Assembly (NCBI RefSeq): GCF_038967635.1
Contig: NZ_CP152413.1
Span: 8,870,001-8,934,000, forward strand
DNA: 64,000 bases
Source: Bradyrhizobium sp. B124
Lineage (GTDB): Bacteria > Pseudomonadota > Alphaproteobacteria > Rhizobiales > Xanthobacteraceae
Direction: 5' to 3'
Positions 9,160 to 18,168 of the stretch are shown piece after piece. Position numbers and translations under genes: made by a program. The notes under the pieces are model-generated. The model saw only the letters and a list, made by a program, of their open reading frames with translations. It was not told the DNA's origin and did no database searches. Position 1 is the stretch's first letter, and the number at the start of each line of letters is the position of its first letter.

Positions 9160-10060
9160 GTTTGAATACCTCGGCAGTGCGGGGCTGACCATGGAATGAG
9201 CGGTAGACCGACAGCAGATACTCGCCGTAGCTGCTCTTGGCGGTCTTCTGTGCCACCCTCGCGAAGGCTTCCAGCGAGATGTAACCCTGGCGCAGCGCGA
9301 TCTCCTCGGGGCAGGCGATGCGCAGGCCCTGGCGCTGCTCCAGGATCTGGACGAAGTGGCTGGCTTCGACCAGCGAGGAATGGGTGCCGGTGTCGAGCCA
9401 GGCGAAGCCGCGGCCGAGCACCTCGACATAGAGATCGCCGCGCTCGAGATAGGCCTTGTTGACATCGGTGATCTCAATCTCGCCGCGCGGCGACGGCTTG
9501 ATGCCGGCGGCGATGTCGACCACGTCATTGTCGTAGAAATAGAGACCGGTGACGGCGACGTTGGACTTCGGCCGCTTCGGCTTCTCCTCGATCGAAAGCG
9601 CCCGCCCGGTGCCGTCCAGCTCGATCACGCCGTACTGTTCGGGCGCGTTGACGACGTAGCCGAACACGGTGGCGCCCTTCTTGCGGACCGAGGCGGCCGA
9701 CAGCATGCTCGGCAGGCCGTGGCCGTAGAAAATGTTATCACCTAACACAAGGGCGACCGAGTCATCGCCGATGAACCCGCGTCCCACGATGAAGGCGTCG
9801 GCGAGGCCCCGCGGGGTCTCCTGCGTGGCATAGGCGAACCGGACGCCCATCTCGCTGCCGTCGCCGAGCAGGCGCTGGAACAGCGGCTTGTCCTGCGGCG
9901 TGGAGATGATCAGGATATCGCGGATTCCGCCGAGCATCAGCGTCGACAGCGGATAATAGATCATCGGCTTGTCGAAGACGGGCAGCAGCTGCTTGGAGAC
10001 GACGGTGGTCACGGGGTAGAGGCGCGAGCCGGTGCCACCGGCAAGGATAATGCCTTTCAT
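9149..10060 (-). CDS. rfbA: glucose-1-phosphate thymidylyltransferase
   Basis: A 303-residue nucleotidyltransferase making dTDP-glucose from dTTP and glucose-1-phosphate, the first step to dTDP-rhamnose. The N-terminus [16 protein letters not shown] carries the G-G-T-G-x-R-L signature; [30 protein letters not shown] (metal-binding Asp), EEKPKRPKS and [11 protein letters not shown] are conserved family motifs. Length is typical. It overlaps rfbB by 11 bases. The start lies 109 bases from rfbC across a divergent promoter region. Confidence 0.98.
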   Translation of the reverse strand: MKGIILAGGTGSRLYPVTTVVSKQLLPVFDKPMIYYPLSTLMLGGIRDILIISTPQDKPLFQRLLGDGSEMGVRFAYATQETPRGLADAFIVGRGFIGDDSVALVLGDNIFYGHGLPSMLSAASVRKKGATVFGYVVNAPEQYGVIELDGTGRALSIEEKPKRPKSNVAVTGLYFYDNDVVDIAAGIKPSPRGEIEITDVNKAYLERGDLYVEVLGRGFAWLDTGTHSSLVEASHFVQILEQRQGLRIACPEEIALRQGYISLEAFARVAQKTAKSSYGEYLLSVYRSFHGQPRTAEVFKHAV

Positions 10061-10169
10061 GGTCCCTCACAATTTGATTATCAGAACATAACATATAGCG
10101 TGCGCTGCACAAGTTTGTTATGAGGGAGAAATTAACATTTCGGGCGCGTCAAACTGGAACAAATGTTAA
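10061..10169. promoter_or_regulatory. divergent rfbA/rfbC promoter region
   Basis: A 109-base AT-rich gap (for example GATTATCAGAACATAACATA and GTTATGAGGGAGAAATTAAC) between the divergent halves of the rhamnose pathway. A shared control region would balance the two operons; individual promoter boxes are not assigned. Confidence 0.55.
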
Positions 10170-10724
10170 ATGAACGTCATCAAGACCGAGCTTCCTGAAG
10201 TTCTGATCGTCGAGCCGAAGCTGTTCGGCGACCAGCGCGGCTTTTTCCTCGAGACCTACCAGTCGCCCCGTTATGTCGAGCACGGCATCACGCGTCCCTT
10301 CGTGCAGGACAACATGTCCCGCTCGGCCTATGGGGTGCTGCGCGGGCTGCATCTGCAAAACCCGCTCACCCAGGGCAAGCTCGTGACCGTGCTGCGCGGC
10401 AAGGTGCTGGACGTTGCCGTCGATGTGCGTGTCGGCAGCCCGAACTTCGGCAAGCATGTCGCGGTTGAGTTGAGCGAGGACAACCGCCGTCAGCTATGGG
10501 TGCCGCGCGGCTTTGCCCACGGCTTCGTGGTGCTCTCGGAAACCGCCGACTTCTTCTACAAGTGCGATGATTTCTACAGCCCCAAGGACGAGCTCTCGAT
10601 CCGGTGGAATGATCCGGCGATCGGGATCAAATGGGGCGTCGATAAGCCACAGCTGTCGGCCAAGGATGCGGATGCGCCGCTGCTCGCCGACGCCAGCAAT
10701 CTTCCGACCTATGGACAAATCTGA
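10170..10724 (+). CDS. rfbC: dTDP-4-dehydrorhamnose 3,5-epimerase
   Basis: A 184-residue cupin-fold epimerase acting on dTDP-4-keto-6-deoxyglucose at C3 and C5. The catalytic His is H61 in RGLHLQ and the catalytic Tyr is Y130 in ADFFYKCDDFY; DQRGFFLETY and WVPRGFAHGF are also family signatures. Length is typical. Its stop overlaps the start of rfbD (TGATG), so the two are translationally coupled. Confidence 0.97.
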   Translation: MNVIKTELPEVLIVEPKLFGDQRGFFLETYQSPRYVEHGITRPFVQDNMSRSAYGVLRGLHLQNPLTQGKLVTVLRGKVLDVAVDVRVGSPNFGKHVAVELSEDNRRQLWVPRGFAHGFVVLSETADFFYKCDDFYSPKDELSIRWNDPAIGIKWGVDKPQLSAKDADAPLLADASNLPTYGQI

Positions 10725-11635
10725 TGCGGATTCTTTTGACGGGAACGCGCGGCCAGGTCGGCAGTGCGCTCAAGCCTCTGCTGGAAGGCCACGGCACCAT
10801 CATCGCGCCGCCGACCGCGGAGTTCGACCTCGCGAAGCCGGAGATGTTGACGGGCGAGCTTGAGCGACTGAAGCCCGATCTCATCATCAATCCCGCTGCG
10901 TACACGGCCGTCGATCGCGCCGAGGACGAGCGCGAGCTGGCGTTCCTGGTGAACGCCAGGGGACCCGAAGCGCTGGCGAAATGGGCGGCGGCGAACCGTG
11001 TGCCGCTGGTGCATTTCTCCACGGACTACGTCTTCAACGGTTCGGGCGACCGGTCGTGGCGCGAGGACAGCCCGACCGAACCGTTGTCGGCCTACGGCGC
11101 AAGCAAGCTTGCCGGTGATGTCGCGATCCAGGCGGCGGGCGGGGCGCATCTGATCGCGCGCACTTCCTGGGTCTATGCCGCAAAGGGCACCAATTTCCTG
11201 CGCACCATCGCGCGGCTCGCCGGCGAGCGTAAGGAGCTGCGGATCGTGGCCGATCAAGTCGGCGCGCCGACAACGGCACAGGCGATTGCGAGCGCGGTCG
11301 CCGGCATCGTCCTGCCGAACATCACCTCGCTGCACGATCAGCTCGCGCGCAGGGGCGGTGTCGTCAATCTGGTTTGCGCCGGCGAAACCAGCTGGCACGG
11401 CTTTGCAACCGCCATTGTCGGCGGGCTGAGGTCGCGTGGCGTCACGCTCGCGGTCGACAACATCGTTCCGATCGCGACGGCCGATTTCCCGACCAAAGCG
11501 GTACGTCCGGGCAATTCACGGCTGGATCTGACGCGGCTCAAGACGCAGTTCGGGGTCGCGATGCCGACGTGGCAGGAAGCGCTCGCACGCGAGCTGGACT
11601 CGTATGTCCAGCTCGGCGCGCTCGCCCACGCCTAG
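10724..11635 (+). CDS. rfbD: dTDP-4-dehydrorhamnose reductase
   Basis: A 303-residue SDR enzyme performing the last step to dTDP-L-rhamnose. LLTGTRGQVG is the N-terminal nucleotide-binding motif, FSTDYVFNG the Thr-Asp-Tyr motif and YGASKLAGD the catalytic Tyr-x-x-x-Lys. ATG at 10724 overlaps the rfbC stop by one base. The end converges on ugd, with a shared hairpin between them. Confidence 0.97.
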   Translation: MRILLTGTRGQVGSALKPLLEGHGTIIAPPTAEFDLAKPEMLTGELERLKPDLIINPAAYTAVDRAEDERELAFLVNARGPEALAKWAAANRVPLVHFSTDYVFNGSGDRSWREDSPTEPLSAYGASKLAGDVAIQAAGGAHLIARTSWVYAAKGTNFLRTIARLAGERKELRIVADQVGAPTTAQAIASAVAGIVLPNITSLHDQLARRGGVVNLVCAGETSWHGFATAIVGGLRSRGVTLAVDNIVPIATADFPTKAVRPGNSRLDLTRLKTQFGVAMPTWQEALARELDSYVQLGALAHA

Positions 11636-11710
11636 AGCCCGAAGTGCGGAGCGGATTTTCCTGCGGCAAATGCCAGGCGTTTGCGCTGAGTTGATCGTGA
11701 GACAACAAGC

Positions 11711-11749
11711 AAAAAGCGCGATGAGGATTCAACCTCATCGCGCTTTGGG
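11711..11749. terminator. bidirectional intrinsic terminator between rfbD and ugd
   Basis: A perfect 14-bp stem, AAAGCGCGATGAGG (11713-11726) with CCTCATCGCGCTTT (11733-11746), around the six-base loop ATTCAA. Read on the minus strand it ends in a T5 run and serves ugd well; on the plus strand the tail is only TTT, so it may also stop rfbCD transcription less efficiently. Confidence 0.88.
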
Positions 11750-11772
11750 TTAGACAGCGCCGGCGCGGCCGC

Positions 11773-13080
11773 TTAGCGCGGCCGGCCAATGCTGTCGTAG
11801 GTGAAGCCGTGCGCGGCCATCTCGTCCGGACGGTAGATGTTGCGCAGGTCGACGACGACCGGATGCTTCATCTCCTGCTTGATGCGCTTCAGATCGAGCG
11901 CGCGGAACTGACGCCACTCGGTCACGATCACCAGCGCATCCGCCTGGTGGGCGCATTCATAGGCGTCCTTGCAGTACGCGATCTCGGGCAATTCCTTGCG
12001 GGCCTGCTCCATGCCGACCGGATCGTAGGCGCGAACGCTCGCGCCGAAGTCGATCAGGCCGTTGATCAGCGGGATCGACGGTGCCTCGCGCATATCGTCG
12101 GTATCGGGCTTGAAGGTCAGGCCGAGCACGCCGATCGTCTTGCCGCGCAGCTCGCCGCCGAGCACGTTGGCGACCTTGCGCGCCATCGCGCGCTTGCGGT
12201 TGTCGTTCGCGGTCAACGTGGCTTCGACGATCTTCAGCTGGACGTCGTGATCGAGCGCCGTCTTGAACAAGGCGCGGGTATCCTTCGGGAAGCACGAGCC
12301 GCCATAGCCTGCGCCGGCATGCAGGAACTTGGTTCCGATCCGGTTGTCGAGCCCGATGCCGCGCGCGACCTCCTGTACGTTCGCCCCGACCTTTTCGGAG
12401 AGATCGGCGATCTCGTTGATGAAGGTGATCTTGGTGGCGAGGAAGGCATTTGCGGCGTATTTGATCAATTCCGCCGTGCGTCGTGCGGTATAAAGGATCG
12501 GCGCCTGGTTCAAATAGAGCGGGCGATAGACTTCGCCCATCACCCTCTTGGCCCGATCGTCCTCGGTGCCGACGACGATCCGGTCGGGATGGCGAAAATC
12601 CTGAATCGCGGCGCCTTCGCGCAGGAATTCGGGGTTCGAAGCAACCGCGAAATCCGCGTCGGGACGGGTCTCGCGGATCAGGCGTTCCACCTCGTCGCCG
12701 GTGCCCACGGGCACGGTCGACTTCGTCACCACCACGGTGAACTTCTTCAGTGCTGCGCCGATCTCCTTGGCGGCAGCATAGACGTAGCTCAGGTCCGCAT
12801 GGCCATCGCCGCGCCGCGACGGTGTTCCGACCGCGATGAAGACGGCATCGGCGTCGCCGACGGCCCCGGCAAGCTCCGTCGTGAAGGTCAGCCGGCCGGC
12901 GGCGGTATTGGTCTCGACGAGCTTATCGAGGTCGGTTTCGTAGATCGGGATCTTGCCGCGCTTCAGGGCTTCGATCTTGTCGGCGTCCTTGTCGACACAC
13001 ACGACCTGATGGCCGAAATCGGCAAAACACGCTCCGGATACGAGACCTACATATCCCGTTCCAACCATTGCAATCTTCAT
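11773..13080 (-). CDS. ugd: UDP-glucose 6-dehydrogenase
   Basis: A 435-residue enzyme oxidising UDP-glucose to UDP-glucuronate with two NAD. MKIAMVGTGYVGLVSG is the Rossmann start, SNPEFLREG is a conserved substrate-binding motif, and the catalytic Cys is C263 in GYGGSCFPKD. The C-terminal UDP-binding domain (VLGLTFKPDTDDMREAPS) is complete. UDP-glucuronate feeds acidic exopolysaccharide or lipopolysaccharide. It is monocistronic, with a terminator on one side and a 227-base gap to the next, divergently oriented gene. Confidence 0.97.
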   Translation of the reverse strand: MKIAMVGTGYVGLVSGACFADFGHQVVCVDKDADKIEALKRGKIPIYETDLDKLVETNTAAGRLTFTTELAGAVGDADAVFIAVGTPSRRGDGHADLSYVYAAAKEIGAALKKFTVVVTKSTVPVGTGDEVERLIRETRPDADFAVASNPEFLREGAAIQDFRHPDRIVVGTEDDRAKRVMGEVYRPLYLNQAPILYTARRTAELIKYAANAFLATKITFINEIADLSEKVGANVQEVARGIGLDNRIGTKFLHAGAGYGGSCFPKDTRALFKTALDHDVQLKIVEATLTANDNRKRAMARKVANVLGGELRGKTIGVLGLTFKPDTDDMREAPSIPLINGLIDFGASVRAYDPVGMEQARKELPEIAYCKDAYECAHQADALVIVTEWRQFRALDLKRIKQEMKHPVVVDLRNIYRPDEMAAHGFTYDSIGRPR

Positions 13081-13307
13081 GAATCCGCTCGTCGATCAGT
13101 GTGGAGAGGAGGAGTTAGCACTAGCACAATTGGAGTCGATAACGCCAAGTTTTATAGCGTATCGATTGTGTTGAAGCGCGACGGCTTTTTGTGCAAACGG
13201 TGATGGCCTCAGTGCAGGTGAGTGCTCGCTAGTCGCCTAGGGCGCGCCATGGACACATTCTCAACTTGAAATCGACCGACAATCGAGCCGCCGTTTGAGG
13301 GGTGGAC

Positions 13308-15647
13308 ATGAGCACGAAGACGATAGGCAAGCAGAGGCCCTCAGGAACTGAATACGCGTCGTTGCAGACGCAATTCTCCAGATACGATCGCACCACGTTT
13401 TCTGGATTTGTTTATGACCGCGCCGATCCCAGCCGACGCTACGCCGTCGAGCTGCTGGTCGACGGCGAGCCATACATGTCATCATTATGTGACGAGTTTG
13501 TAACAGAGCTTGCCGATGCCGGAATCGGCGACGGTCGATTTGGTTTTACGTTTAACGTGCAGGACGAGGTCAGCTCGAACGCTGCGATCATCGAGGCAAG
13601 ACTGGCAAATATCGGAAGTCCCGTCGGTGCTCCGATTCGCTGCGACCACGCGGCACCGGAAGCGCAGTGGCACCGAATCGGCGAGATCAAATGGGCGGGA
13701 GGTTTGCGCTTCGAGGGCTGGCTCTCGCAGGACGTCGACGAAGACATCGAGATCCTGATCGCGCAACGGCCGGTGATGACCGTGAAGCCGACTGGGTGGA
13801 CCAACGTTGCGCGGGGCAGCGAGTTCGGCGTCGGCCGCCGGATCGACTTTCATCTGCCCGAGCATTTTGCCGATGGTCGCGTGCGCGGGCTGTCGGCGCG
13901 AACAATTTCGGGACGGAGCCTGATCTCGGAGCCGGTCGCCTTCGTCGCTTTCGAGCGCGGCCTGGAGCAGACCATCGCGGAGCTCGGACGCTGGGACAGC
14001 GAGCGGCTGCGCGGGCAATTGTTCGATCAGCTCTTGCCTGCCTCGGTGCCGTTCCATGCCTATCGCAATTGGAAAGAGCGGTTCTCGCCGACAGCGCCGT
14101 CCGACGTTCCATCCGAGGCCGCGGTCGTCCTGATCGGGGATGCCAGGGTGGACGAAAGCATCGAGAGCCTGGAGGCCCAGCGGCACGCGGCCTGGTCGGC
14201 GGTGTCTCTGCCGGCGCGGGGGGTCAGTCAGTTCGAGCCGAAAGCTGCGCGCGAGTTCGTCGACGGCGATGCCGCCAACAGCGCGTTCTTCGTCTTCTGT
14301 CTGAGCGGCACGATCCTGGCGGAAGATGCCTTGCAGCGCTTCGCCGACGTGTTCGCGTCCGAGCCCGGTTGCGATCTCGTCTATGGCGACGTCGAGGTCG
14401 CGGCCGGCGCCGGCGCGGTCTGGCCGCTGGCCTTCTCGGCATTCGACCGCGAACGTGCACTCGAGCAGGGCTATGGCGCGTATTGCTTTGCGGTGCGCCG
14501 GGAACGAGCCGTGGAAGCGCTGCGATCGTCAGCGTCGCTCTACGACATCTTCATTGGCTGCGTGGATGCCGAGCGAACCTATCATCTGCCGGGATCCGTT
14601 GCGGCGTTGCCGCGAATTGATGCGTCCGTCGCAACCGCCGAGCTGGTCGCTGCAAGCCAGGCGTATTTTGCTGGGATCGGCGTCGAGGCGAATGTCGAGC
14701 CACGGAAAGCGGGGCTTCTTCCCGCTGTGCGGGTCAAGCGCGCGGTCGATTGGAACGAGCGCACCACCATCATCATCCCGACCAGAAACCGCGCCGAACT
14801 CCTCAAGCGCTGTATCGAGACGGTCCTGCCGGCCGCACATGAGACCAACGCCCGGATTCTCGTCGTCGACAACAGCTCGAGCGAGCCGGAAGCGCTGGAC
14901 TATCTCGAGGGTCTTTCGGCGGACGACATCGACGTCATTTCGGTCGAAGGGCCCTTCAACTTCGCAGCCATCAACAACGCCGCCGTCGATTGCGTCGACA
15001 CGGAGAACATCTGCTTTCTCAACAACGACATCCAGGCGCTCGACGACGGCTGGCTGGCGGAGATGCTGTGGCGGCTGTCCGCTCCCGACGTCGGAGCCGT
15101 CGGCGCAAAGCTGCTCTGGCCGAGCAGCGTCGTGCAGCATGGCGGGGTGGTGCTGGGGGCCAATTTCTCGGCTGCGCATGCCTTCAACGACCGGATGGAT
15201 GGTGATCCCGGCTACGGCGATCTGCTCCAGGTGGCGCACGAATGTTCGGCGGTGACGGCCGCGTGCCTCTTGATGCGCAAGCGCGATTTCGTGGCCGTCG
15301 GCGGCATGGATGCGGTCCGCTTTCCGATCAGTTTCAACGATATCGATCTGTGCCTGAAGCTGCGTCAGATCGGAAAGCGGATCGTATTCACGCCGGACGC
15401 GAAGCTCGTTCACCTGGAGTCGGCAAGCCGGGGCCGCGATTCCGCGCCGGACCGCAAGGCACGCTTCGGGCGCGAGCTGGCGATGCTGCGCGCGAAGTGG
15501 GGCGAGGTGCTGCTCGACGATCCCTATTACAGCCCGCTGCTCGGGCTGGATTCGACGCCGTTCTCCTCGCTTGCATGGCCGCCGCGGTCATGGAAGCCGC
15601 GCGCCAACCTCCCGCCTGTGCCGACTGCTCCTCCGATCGGGATGTAG
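13308..15647 (+). CDS. large GT2 (rhamnosyltransferase-like) protein with N-terminal beta modules
   Basis: A 779-residue protein. Two beta-rich modules come first: ~25-105 (FSGFVYDRADPSRRYAVELL) and ~120-210 (FEGWLSQDVDEDIEILIAQ). A degenerate GT-like middle follows (~270-430), then a canonical GT2 domain from ~485 to 715: TTIIIPTRNRAELLKRCIET, VVDNSSSEP, FLNNDIQALDDGWL with the acidic metal site, FNDIDLCLKLRQIGKRIVFTP near the end. The GT2 part resembles WbbL-type rhamnosyltransferases, fitting the nearby dTDP-rhamnose genes. ATG at 13308 has GAGG seven bases upstream. The last 60 bases overlap the convergent gene that ends at 15588. Confidence 0.88.
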   Translation: MSTKTIGKQRPSGTEYASLQTQFSRYDRTTFSGFVYDRADPSRRYAVELLVDGEPYMSSLCDEFVTELADAGIGDGRFGFTFNVQDEVSSNAAIIEARLANIGSPVGAPIRCDHAAPEAQWHRIGEIKWAGGLRFEGWLSQDVDEDIEILIAQRPVMTVKPTGWTNVARGSEFGVGRRIDFHLPEHFADGRVRGLSARTISGRSLISEPVAFVAFERGLEQTIAELGRWDSERLRGQLFDQLLPASVPFHAYRNWKERFSPTAPSDVPSEAAVVLIGDARVDESIESLEAQRHAAWSAVSLPARGVSQFEPKAAREFVDGDAANSAFFVFCLSGTILAEDALQRFADVFASEPGCDLVYGDVEVAAGAGAVWPLAFSAFDRERALEQGYGAYCFAVRRERAVEALRSSASLYDIFIGCVDAERTYHLPGSVAALPRIDASVATAELVAASQAYFAGIGVEANVEPRKAGLLPAVRVKRAVDWNERTTIIIPTRNRAELLKRCIETVLPAAHETNARILVVDNSSSEPEALDYLEGLSADDIDVISVEGPFNFAAINNAAVDCVDTENICFLNNDIQALDDGWLAEMLWRLSAPDVGAVGAKLLWPSSVVQHGGVVLGANFSAAHAFNDRMDGDPGYGDLLQVAHECSAVTAACLLMRKRDFVAVGGMDAVRFPISFNDIDLCLKLRQIGKRIVFTPDAKLVHLESASRGRDSAPDRKARFGRELAMLRAKWGEVLLDDPYYSPLLGLDSTPFSSLAWPPRSWKPRANLPPVPTAPPIGM

Positions 15648-18143
15648 CTGCACGTCTTCGACCACCCAGTCGAGGACAGCGGCAATCGCATCATCGGCGT
15701 CAAGGTCTGGCCGCAGCTTCAGGTCGGTCTTTCGGTTACGTCCCGGTGGTGTCGGAAGCCATTCCGTCGCGGCGGCCGGCAATCCGGTCGCCAGCAGCGC
15801 ATCGACCAGCGGATGCCCGAATGCCGGTTCGCCCATGTCGAGAACCAGTTTCGTGATGCCGTGACCTTCGATCAGCGTCGCAACGCCGTCGACGGCGATT
15901 TCGCCGGTGACCATCACATTGGTCCGCTGCATCAGCTTGAGATCGTCGAGGGTGGTACCGAGCACGATGATCTCGGCGTCTGCATTGGCGTCGGCCATTT
16001 GATCGCTGAGCGCTCTGACGAAGCGAAATTCCGCCGCGCTGCCGTGCAGGGCAAGCAGGCCGAGGCGCGCCGGGCCGTCCACGGCAGGATGCCGCACCGG
16101 CCGCGCCGGCGGGTCGCTCGGCCTGACCACTTGCAGGCCGAGAACCGACACCGCAAAGGCTGCTCCCTCTTCGCCGATCGCGATCACGCCTCGGGCGCCT
16201 TCGACGAGACCGATCCAGTCCGGATGGAGGCCCGATCCAATCGCGGCGCGCGCGGCAAGTCTGGTGTCGGTGATCAGCAGCTCGTAGGCGAAGTGTTGCG
16301 TGAGCTGCACGAGACATGCGCCGGGGATGCGGTTCGGCTCCGCAATCTCGAGCGAGCGGATTTGGAGATCGGTGAGAAACCTCAGAAGGGCCTCGCGGCC
16401 CTCGGTCGTCGCAACGTCGAGTGTGATCGACTGCGGCGCTCCGCCGTCCGGCGCGAAGATCGCAGCCAGCTCGCGTCGTCCCTCGGCGCGGAAGTGAACG
16501 ATCAGACCGCGCTTGTTGTTCGCCGCGAGCTGCCGGCACCGCCTGATCGCAATCTCGCGGCCGACGGCGGAGCCGCAGAGGATGACGTGCGGGCTCGTGG
16601 CGTGCTGTTCGTTGGCGAGCAGCTTGAGCTCAAGCGCCGCGCGGCAATCGCGCAGCGGATCGGCAAGCAGGAATGCCGCGCACTCCGTCGCATAGCGCCG
16701 ATAACGGTGCTCGAGCACGCGAAGATTGCGCAGCACCAGCGAACGCTTCTCGCCAAGAAACGAGCGCGAACCTTCGTGTCCGACAAAGACCGAAGGGATG
16801 CACACATTGCGGAAGCCGGCCTCCGCGGCGCGGAGACAGAAGTCGACGTCTTCAAGATAGCCGCGATAGAAATCGTCGGAGAGCGCGTGCACGGCGTCGA
16901 GGCATTCGCGGGTGATGTAGAGGCAGAACCCGATGCCGTTGGGAATGTCGATGGCGATCCCGGAATTTGCCGTGCCGGCAAGCGCGTCCAGCAATTCCAG
17001 CTCGTCGGGCGAGGGCAGGGGGTTGGACCGGTTCGGAACTGGAAAGCTGGTATATTCGCCGTTGTTCGAGAGCGGGGTCGCCGTGCCGACGCCCGGCGTC
17101 GATTGCACCGCGCTCCGCAGGCGTTGCAGCGCGTATTTCGGCACCGTCGTATCCGAGTTCAGTAGCACGACGTCGCCGCTATCGGTCTCGGCAAGCGCCC
17201 GGTTGACCGCGCCGACAAAGCCGAGATTGTGCGCGTTGGTCAGGAGCCGGATGCGCTGCTCGGACGCCAGTTCGCCGAGCAGGCGCTTGATGTCGGGCTC
17301 GGGCGACGCATCATCGACGGCGACGATGGTCGCACCCGGCGTGCAGGCCACGGCCGTCAATGCGCTCTCGATGCAGGCACGCGTCGCGGCCAGATCCCGG
17401 TAAACCGGAATGATGATGGTGAGCGGCGGAGTTTCGGCGCTCCCGGCGCGAAGCGGCCGTTGCGGTGGGGCGCGGCGATCCGGCGCGCGGTTGGCCGGGA
17501 GCTGGATGCTCGCGATGACGCGGCCCGCCTGCGCGATCTCGAGGCGTTGCGAGGCCGCGGACGCCGGCCGCATCAGACGGAAGCTCGCAGCACGTCGCCC
17601 ATTGAGCGCAAACCTGTGACGGGGATCGGCGGGAAGCTGGACGGTGCTGGATTGATCGGCCTGCGCCAGTGAAAGGTGGGGATCGTCCGCGCCTCGCCAC
17701 GTCACCCATCCCTTCACTTCCTCATCCAGGAAGTCGATACGGGCGCAGCTGTCCTGACCGTTCTGCTCGAGCAGCAGGAGAGCGCTCCTGACTGAATCCG
17801 GATCGTCATCGCGCCGCGCGACGCTTCGTGCGGCTTCGATCTGCGCAACGCCGTCGCCCCAAGCCATCATTCGCCGAGCGGCGGCAAGATCGTCCGGTTC
17901 GAGCTCGAGCGCTTTGGCTACGCTGGCGACCGCCGCTTCCTTGAGATCGAGGCGAAACAGCGCTTCTGCGCGCAGCAAATGGGCGCGGGCGCCCGGATGC
18001 GGTAAGATCCGGCAGCGGCGGTCGGCGAGCGCAAATGCGCGACGGAAATCACGTGCCTCGAGCGCCCTGACAGCGGCCCGCTCGAGATCGACATGGTGGA
18101 GCGTTCTGGACGTAAAGGCGATCCTGCGCGCGTCGGCGGTCAA
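15588..18143 (-). CDS. large multidomain GT2 glycosyltransferase
   Basis: An 851-residue protein. Residues ~20-100 are TPR-like (ALEARDFRRAFALADRRCR); ~140-220 hold a beta module with VKGWVTWRG; a full GT2 domain runs from ~240 to 480 (LTIIIPVYRDLAATRACIES, VAVDDASPEP, VVLLNSDTTVP with D-x-D-like metal site, FYRGYLEDVDFCLRAAEAGF). The C-terminal ~320 residues (from HVILCGSAVG) look like a second nucleotide-sugar fold, possibly a GT-B half, but no clear catalytic motif is visible. The frame is open back to 18383 but that part overlaps another gene; TTG at 18143 has AAGGG six bases upstream and is the preferred start. It follows the gene at 18169 by 25 bases and overlaps its convergent neighbour by 60 bases. 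Confidence 0.85.
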   Translation of the reverse strand: MTADARRIAFTSRTLHHVDLERAAVRALEARDFRRAFALADRRCRILPHPGARAHLLRAEALFRLDLKEAAVASVAKALELEPDDLAAARRMMAWGDGVAQIEAARSVARRDDDPDSVRSALLLLEQNGQDSCARIDFLDEEVKGWVTWRGADDPHLSLAQADQSSTVQLPADPRHRFALNGRRAASFRLMRPASAASQRLEIAQAGRVIASIQLPANRAPDRRAPPQRPLRAGSAETPPLTIIIPVYRDLAATRACIESALTAVACTPGATIVAVDDASPEPDIKRLLGELASEQRIRLLTNAHNLGFVGAVNRALAETDSGDVVLLNSDTTVPKYALQRLRSAVQSTPGVGTATPLSNNGEYTSFPVPNRSNPLPSPDELELLDALAGTANSGIAIDIPNGIGFCLYITRECLDAVHALSDDFYRGYLEDVDFCLRAAEAGFRNVCIPSVFVGHEGSRSFLGEKRSLVLRNLRVLEHRYRRYATECAAFLLADPLRDCRAALELKLLANEQHATSPHVILCGSAVGREIAIRRCRQLAANNKRGLIVHFRAEGRRELAAIFAPDGGAPQSITLDVATTEGREALLRFLTDLQIRSLEIAEPNRIPGACLVQLTQHFAYELLITDTRLAARAAIGSGLHPDWIGLVEGARGVIAIGEEGAAFAVSVLGLQVVRPSDPPARPVRHPAVDGPARLGLLALHGSAAEFRFVRALSDQMADANADAEIIVLGTTLDDLKLMQRTNVMVTGEIAVDGVATLIEGHGITKLVLDMGEPAFGHPLVDALLATGLPAAATEWLPTPPGRNRKTDLKLRPDLDADDAIAAVLDWVVEDVQLHPDRRSSRHRREVGARLP

Positions 18144-18168
18144 ATGTCGCCCTTGTCTGCCCGCATGG

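Noticed and set aside
8071..9165. A 364-codon plus-strand frame across rfbB
   Set aside because: It is antisense to a complete rfbB with all motifs and has no recognisable domain.
11809..13203. A 464-codon plus-strand frame across ugd
   Set aside because: Antisense shadow of ugd; no domain and atypical residue content.
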